64,000 bases of DNA. Source: Ulota crispa (Eukaryota; Streptophyta; Bryopsida; Orthotrichales; Orthotrichaceae). Below, piece after piece: positions 57,655 through 64,000 of this stretch (the stretch's first letter is position 1; every line of letters begins with the position of its first letter). A program made the position numbers and the translations under genes. Below the pieces are notes generated by a model. The model had not been told where the DNA came from, made no database searches, and was given only the letters and a program-made list of their open reading frames with translations. Where the stretch lies: contig OY987251.1 in assembly GCA_963920765.1 (NCBI GenBank), forward strand, positions 5,644,501-5,708,500, written 5' to 3'.

Positions 57655-58738
57655 TTAAAAAAACGATTAGCCTCACATGTCATAAAAACCATTAAAATAA
57701 GCAAAAATGATTAAAATAAACGACAACATGATGTGATTAAGCAAGCAAGAAACAATTAAAATAAACAAAACGATAAGCATGATTAGAATAAACAATTAAA
57801 ATAAACAACAGACAAATCATGATTAAAGCCTTCACCCTTATATTTTGTGTTTGAAGTGGTGCTCGAAGGGTGCACGGGTTCACTAGTTGAGACATAAAAA
57901 CCTTGATTGAACAATAGTGTGTAAGCAAAAAAAAATCTAAAATTCGGTTTACACTCAAAATAATCCTTTTATGCACCTACATAAAAAATTTGAACAACAA
58001 CGTCAAAATATAAGCATAGCTTCTGGTTGCCCAATTTTCCGTTAACCTCCTTTCAATGACACTTGTTTGTTGACATTTTATTTAATTTTAAATTCCTCTT
58101 TGTCCAAATAGACCAGCATGAAAAAGAGTGTCTAGTGTCTACAATTGGAAATGGTTTTTTTGTGCATAGTTGAGTTAGACCAATAGGATCAAGGAACAAG
58201 TGTTATCGGCAATATCTTGCTGTGAAGGTAAGGGGCTGTTCACACTGAGTCCCATTGAAATATGAGAAGTGTAGAGCCAAAAATTGGAACTTGGTTCTGG
58301 TCCCAAGTCCATATCCCGGTTGCTTACATGGCAACACCTTTTGAAAGTTTTGGGGCCAAAGAAAGTGGAACTTCATTCCAAATTTGAGTCAATCATTTTG
58401 TTAAACTCAAATTTTAGCTCAAGTCCCACCAATATTTTTGCTTAAATTATTTAGGACTTCTTATATATTATTTTTTGCCCTTAACAACCTAACCAATTTG
58501 GGATATGAATTAAGATGAAACTTGCAAAGATGCATATGGGACATGAAATGTAGTGTGAACTGTGAATTGCCCCTAAATTGAACGGTAACAATACAAAATA
58601 GCAGTATGATTCTAAAGTACTGAATTCAAATAGTAAACATAGAGATTTGATACTCACATTATCACCATTCTTTTGTTTGAAGACTCGGTAAAAAAAAGAT
58701 CAACCATTTCAACAAAAATCATTAGGATAAAAATAGAA
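57655..58738. other. AT-rich spacer, nothing identified
   Basis: AATTAAAATAA is repeated several times around 57685-57805. No gene. Confidence 0.4.
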
Positions 58739-59056
58739 GGAAAATTTTCATGGATACCCCCGAAGTTTGCAATATTTGCATATATAATTTCTTTTTCAGA
58801 AAATTACACAAGTACTTTTGGGTCAAAAATCTCAAGCGTTTTTTTATTGTGCACGCCACTTCTCTTCTTCATTTGTGTGTATATTGTTTCTTTTTTGTTT
58901 CATTACATTCCCTTCCTCAACATTGGTCATGAAGTAAGTGAGAGTAAAACAAATAAATGCTTAAAATTATGATTCAAGGGCATTTGTGCAATTTCTGAAA
59001 AACTAGGGGTATCTATGTAAATATTGCAAACTTTAGGGATATCCATGAAATTTCCC
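58739..59056. mobile_element. Foldback MITE (family MG) with perfect 9-bp duplication
   Basis: Arms GGAAAATTTTCATGGATACC and ATCCATGAAATTTCCC. The flanks aaaatagaa (58730-58738) and aaaatagaa (59057-59065) are identical, which marks a Mutator-like insertion. Confidence 0.85.
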
Positions 59057-59185
59057 AAAATAGAATAACAGGAGCCCTTTGAAAAGTAATATTTGCTTAT
59101 TTGAAGGCTCTTCATGGAGGATTTATTGAGACAATTCAAGTAATTTGGTATAGTGAACAAAATTAACTATGTGCCATTATTTTTA

Positions 59186-59496
59186 AGGAAATTTTTATGG
59201 AAACCCCTGAAGTTTGCAATGTTTTTGTAGATACCTTTGCTTTTTTCACAAATATAGCTAACACTCTTAGATCAAAAATTTAGGTGTTTGTTTTGTTATG
59301 CATGTCACTTCCTTCTCCTTCTCTGGGCACACTACTTCTTTCTTGTTGTGCGTGCGTACAAAGGAAGAAGGGAAGTGGCATGCACAACAAAACAAGCGCC
59401 TAATTTTTTGGACCAAGGGTATTTGTGATATTTCTGAAAATGCAAGGGCACCTATGAAAATATTGTAAACTTTAGGGATCTCCATGAAATTTTCCC
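59186..59496. mobile_element. Foldback MITE (family MG) with perfect 9-bp duplication
   Basis: Arms AGGAAATTTTTATGGAAACC and ATCTCCATGAAATTTTCCC. The flanks ttattttta (59177-59185) and ttattttta (59497-59505) are identical. It lies only 130 bp from the previous copy. Confidence 0.85.
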
Positions 59497-60273
59497 TTAT
59501 TTTTATGCTTGAAGACTCACTTGGTAATAACATACAAATTTAGACCAAAAATCAAAAGGACTAATACAAAACTAGTAATAAATTCTTACTACTCCTCATT
59601 TAGTTGATAAAGTAAATGAATTGAAAATCTTTTATTTGAAACTAGTATAGGCACTTGTCGGTTTGACAAGATGTGAAATTGTTTAAGGCCCAATTATGCA
59701 AAACATCTCTTACACATGAGCAATCTCACGTTGATGCACCACTTATTACTTGGGCTTGACCTTTGTTCCCAATGGCTTAAACATGAGAATATCCTTGTGT
59801 GAGTCCCTTAGAGCATCTCTTGCCACCAGCTTTGCCATGCCTTGTCAAATCAGTTTCTAAGGCGTGAACTTGCATGAGGTGATGAGGCGTGGCTTGAAAC
59901 TCTCCTATAGCCTGGAAGGTTTAGGCCTGCACTTGCATTAAATTGTACCGCAAAGGTACACTTGGCTAGGGAGTGACGCTGTGACAATTTACAACTTCCA
60001 TGTGTGTGAACAGTGTGTGCGAGGGGCCGTGAAAGGGGCTGTAGAAGGCTAGAATTTGATAAGGTTAGGACAGATTTTGGAGGCTGCATAGATACATTGT
60101 CTTTGGAGACTCAAATTTGCTAGTTGTTACAAGTTGGCAACAAATTTGTTTCCAAGACTCATTTCAATGGTGGCAAACCCTTACGCCTTTGATACCCTCA
60201 TTCCTTTGATACAATTATGCCTTTGATAGGCCCAAGGACGTGACCCCTCTAGCCCCCTCCTAGGACAATCACA
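59497..60273. other. Spacer with a dispersed repeat
   Basis: 59690-59790 resembles 6961-7030 (blocks GAGCAATCTCAC, TTATTACTTGGG, CAATGGCTTAA). No gene. Confidence 0.45.
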
Positions 60274-60975
60274 TAAGGTAGTAACACCCATAAGCGTTAG
60301 TGTTCCCATAACAATTACCTTTGAAATCTTGGAAAATATGTGGAAATGAGTAGATGTAATTACAAGGATGTACAACTGTGAACACATAACCTTAGTGTTG
60401 GCTATGGGTGCAATGGTAGTTTGTTCTTTAGAAATTCACAGCTTATTCTCACAATATCCAAACAATACATTCAAAAGTGCAAACTTATTTTTTTTGTTCC
60501 TAATAGGATCCTATAATTTGCTAGCTGTTTATCAATGCTCATCATGTTTAAAACTCTTAACCCCTAAACGCCCATGAGGACGATTATTGTCCTTTGGCCC
60601 TAAAAAAAAGTTCTGTACACCAAAAAAATGTCATTTTTCATCTGTTTTTTTTTCCAAAGTGACCGTAAACATATGATCCATCATAGAAGGCAAAAAATCA
60701 TCTTATCAAATATGCTCATATTTTTAAGTAACCCAAATTGTGAGAAAATTCAAAATCATGGGGTTAGGTCTCAAGTTGCCCTTATTGCAATTTTCATGAG
60801 GTCGGCAGGTACTATTGACTTTTGAAACTTTTAAAAGCAATACTATTGGTGCCCATTAGCCAAAACACTATTGAAACTACTGTAAAAATTCTATTAAACC
60901 TACAATTAGGGCAAGCCACGGCTACCCAGCGGTCCTTTAAGGGTTAAAGTGACGCTTATGGGTGCTCTTACCTTA
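60274..60975 (+). mobile_element. TA-flanked MITE (S3) interrupted by a TTAA element
   Basis: Starts TA-AGGTAGTAACACCCATAAGC and ends TATGGGTGCTCTTACCT-TA, aligned with 20266-20582 and 51939-52254 except for the insertion 60557-60947. Confidence 0.9.
60557..60947 (+). mobile_element. TTAA-flanked MITE (family PB) nested in an S3 MITE
   Basis: Left TTAACCCCTAAACGCCC and right GGTCCTTTAAGGGTTAA. Removing it with one TTAA restores the S3 sequence with the same length as uninterrupted copies, so TTAA was duplicated on insertion. Confidence 0.88.
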
Positions 60976-63900
60976 CACTCTGTTTATTTGAGGTGTTGCT
61001 GAGCACATGATGGACACTCACCCCTCTCCCTCCATCAGGGGTGTCCCAACCTGAATGGAAGCTGCTCATTCTATGGTGGCAATCACATGTACGTTCCCTC
61101 AAGGAAAAAAACCACCAGTTCCCAAAGCCCAGCATGAATCATCCCACCAATCAATGTCTCCCTCTCCCACCAAGCATGTTGCCACGCCACAATCATAATC
61201 TCTTCTTCATGCTTGCTTGTACCTCCTTTTTTTTGTTTTTCTTTGTCATAACCAAATCATTTGTCCCCCAGCTAACGTTGGCCCAAACAGGAAAGGTTAG
61301 GTGAACTCTCTGCACAAAACTCCAAATTGGAGAAACTTAGCACCACTCTGATGTTGCTCGCAATCAACAGCCCACCTTCATGATATGAGAGAGCATCCCC
61401 ACACCCAGGTGGGGGCAGGGGCAAGTTTTTCCTTCTTGGCAAATTTTCACCTAAATCTTACCTAGAACTAACACTGGCTACCAATACACTAAGAAAGTTG
61501 GGAGAAAAAAATAGATGAAATCATCAAATCTCTCCTTTTGTAACACCCAATTTGTCAAAATTTGGATGAAAATAGCTTATATTAGTAAACTTATTGGACA
61601 AACGTGCACACATCAATCATTCTTTCCAATTTTAGCTAATTTTCCTTACTTGCGTGCAGTCTAGGGTGCGGGTTGCTATACCCTAACAAATACAACAAAA
61701 AAAACCAGGCGAGAGGCCGCCCCACCAAGGCATTGGGCAAATTTTTCTTAGCACTAGGCATGCATAATTTCCACAATAGGGGGTTTCAGATATGCTGTTC
61801 TCCACCAATTTCATTCACGTGAATGAAGTTGGTGAACAAGTTAGTCAAGTCACTGTTCATGTCTTTGCGTCCACCCATTCAAATATCCAAATTGTAGTGA
61901 ACTACTCACTGGTCACCCTTTCAACTTTGCCCACAATCACCAATTTGGTAAGCTAATCTGGATCCCTTGAACTCCACCATTGTTGCTTCTAATCTGGAAC
62001 CCTTTGACTCCACAATTGTCCGCTTTTAATAATGATCTTTTTAGCTCCACCATCGTCCCTTCTTGCACACTGCAATTCCTTGAATGACCTTGACCTGGCA
62101 ATCAACTCTGCATCCAAACTATCTAGAGGCACAGAGCAAGAGCCAAAGGCGCGGAGGGAGAGCCGAAACACGGGCAGCAACACAAACAGGTGCAGGAGCA
62201 ACAAGAACATGAGCGGAGCTAACAAGAGAGACAAAGAGGAAGAGGCTTCACGTTGTTCACTCGTGAACGAGCCACGAGCCATGAGGACCTCCTGAAGGTC
62301 CTCATGGGTGGTTCACTTTTGTGACTTCATGTTCACCAATGAACAAAAACTTGTTCAAGACCATTTGTTCATCATTTTTTTGAGATATTTGAAACCCCTA
62401 ATGATGTGTCAAATGGGCGTGGACGGGAATTTGTTTGGTGCTTGGAGTTGACTGATGAAGGGAGCCATTTTGCAAACAAGCCACAATCAAAGCTCTTGCT
62501 ATGCTAGAAGCTTTGGATATGATGAGGGTGCATTAATTAAAGCTGGCTAATTTAATCAATTAGGTTTAATGGCGATGTTCAAGAATAAATCGTTGCAAGG
62601 AATAAACTTCTTTGTTATTTGGTAAAGATCTTGGCCTCTTGGCCCATAACGGGGAGGTCCCAATCTAACAACTAACAAGGCCCTGTCACTATAACTAGTC
62701 CTAAGCAGTCGCACCCTTGTGGGGATTTGAGTGACCAACGGTGGCAATGGTTTGACATCAAAGAGTCTTCAAGTAGCATTTGGAGAGAAATTTAGTTTCG
62801 GTGGCTAGAATTTGGCATTTCCTGTTTTCAAACAATTTTTTCCAAGTACGCACCGGTCATCTCTATTATAAAGCATCACATGTTTATTCATCATAGGAAA
62901 TTAAAAACTCCCTCTCAAAGAAAGAGGAGGTAAAGGGAAGGTGAAAAAAGAAAGGGATAAATAGGAACAATTTGGATAAGACAAATGGTGGAAAGATAGG
63001 GAAAATAGTAGGTGAAACAGCGCACAACGCGGGCAAGGCATTTTTATTTTCTACAATTTTCCTATAATTAAACTATAAAATTTGTTTAATTAGATATCAT
63101 TATGAAAAACCGATTGATTTTTTATCCACTAGTTTCAAGTTTTAAATGCAGTTCTTAGCAATTTCAAAGGGCTGACACACTAAATGTTGGTTTTTCCTAG
63201 TCTGTCTCCAACTCCATATCTCCCCCTTCATTTCCTAAAGGCCTACGTGGCCCCTCGAGGGTCAAGTGGGGTTTTGGGCATGTACTTACAGCTAAACTAC
63301 TTTGTGAGATTTTCTGAAACTTTTATACAAGATGAGGAATTCAAAGATCTACGTGGGCGTTTAATCTTTTCTTCATTTTGACATTTATTGAAGAAGTTAT
63401 GCATGCATTTCTAAACAAATAGGGGAAGGCAGGTAGCCCAAAACTTTTTTAAATATTGCATTGAAAAATAAATAAAAATCTGAAATTGATTCTTTAGCTT
63501 TATAGATATGTAGGAAGCTTCAAATTATTCAATTTTGATTAATGGGTGAGAAGTTTTAGTTTGCAGGTAGACATGGGACTCCCAAACCTCCATTCCTTTT
63601 GCCCCTTGCAAATTTTGATGCTCTGCTTTTTTGAGCCCTTTGTGTATTTATCTTTTGAATTGTTTTTTCCAAGTTGTAAGAGACTAAGATTCCTTGGTTT
63701 TCACCATTTGGGTCAAAGTAATTCAAATTTCTAAATCTTACATAAGTCCTCCAATTTTGCCGAGTGTATATGCAAATTTCATGGCCTTACGGCATTGCAA
63801 GATTTTACAAAGTATGATTCACACCTCCAATTTGTTTGAAAATTCTCTTACACTTAGTTAACTTGGTCTTCTACTTGGAAAAAATAAGACTGAACTTTGT

Positions 63901-64000
63901 GTAGAGCAATTTTTTTGATATAGGAACGGTCAAAGGCTTCTAAATTTTTTGGGCAACTGGGAAATAAACTTTTTTTTTCACTTCAGATGTCAATATCTCA
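60976..64000. other. Spacer to the right edge, no gene identified
   Basis: 61480-61640 matches 8660-8860. A perfect short palindrome lies at about 61799-61840 (TTCATTCACGTGAATGAA with CCACCAA/TTGGTGAA flanks), and a small hairpin GAGGACCTCCTGAAGGTCCTC at 62282-62302. Frames around 62000-62300 occur on both strands and lack motifs. Nothing else is claimed. Confidence 0.4.

Noticed and set aside
1-64000. LTR retrotransposons, rRNA or tRNA genes, CRISPR arrays, organellar insertions
   Set aside because: I looked for long terminal repeats with polyprotein motifs, tRNA box B-like sequences with cloverleaf context, and rRNA cores, and found none that I could support by eye.

Overview
The window looks like nuclear DNA of a land plant. 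It is AT-rich and gene-poor, and it is dominated by short inverted-repeat (foldback) elements. Two genes are well supported and both belong to plant families: an F-box/kelch-type protein (+ strand, 3417-5442, one intron) and an EPIDERMAL PATTERNING FACTOR-LIKE (EPFL) secreted cysteine-rich peptide (- strand, 33576-35999, three exons rebuilt here from splice sites and phase). I cannot name the species. Large introns packed with MITEs and a very dense MITE landscape fit a medium or large plant genome; nothing bacterial, organellar or viral was seen.

Layout. 1-2.2 kb: a possible exon of a gene running off the left edge (weak), then dispersed repeats. 2.2-5.4 kb: GC-rich and GA-rich leader, then the F-box gene, whose intron is a CT-rich tandem array fused to a dispersed repeat. 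5.4-10 kb: repeats. 10-23 kb: three low-to-moderate confidence multi-exon gene candidates of unknown function (+ 10080-10986, - 11661-12491, + 20923-22841) among many MITEs. 23-33 kb: repeats, including a chain of TTAA-flanked elements. 33.5-36.8 kb: the EPFL gene with two MITEs in its second intron. 37.4-38.5 kb: a 660-bp palindrome and a GC-rich exon-like block. 38.5-64 kb: no gene I can defend, but many MITEs.

Mobile elements sort into families by target-site duplication seen in the sequence. (a) TTAA-flanked elements with ends like TTAACCCCTAAAG, at least twelve copies, piggyBac-like; one interrupts another MITE and shows the TTAA duplication directly. (b) TA-flanked AGGTAGGAG families, at least fourteen copies, Tc1/mariner-like; a 67-bp tandem duplication preserves an empty site. 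(c) Two families with 9-bp duplications, Mutator-like: a ~415-bp near-complete hairpin (three copies) and a ~310-bp family starting GGGAAAATTTTATGG (about nine copies). (d) CACTA miniatures (three). (e) One Stowaway-like element. (f) A foldback element whose arms are 21-bp tandem arrays. Several nested insertions give relative ages.

The two solid genes are probably unrelated in function. The F-box protein is expected to be a substrate receptor of an SCF ubiquitin ligase; the EPFL peptide is expected to be a secreted ligand for ERECTA-family receptor kinases. The main novelty is the element landscape: piggyBac-type TTAA miniature elements in a plant, and hairpin elements inside or beside genes that could yield small RNAs.
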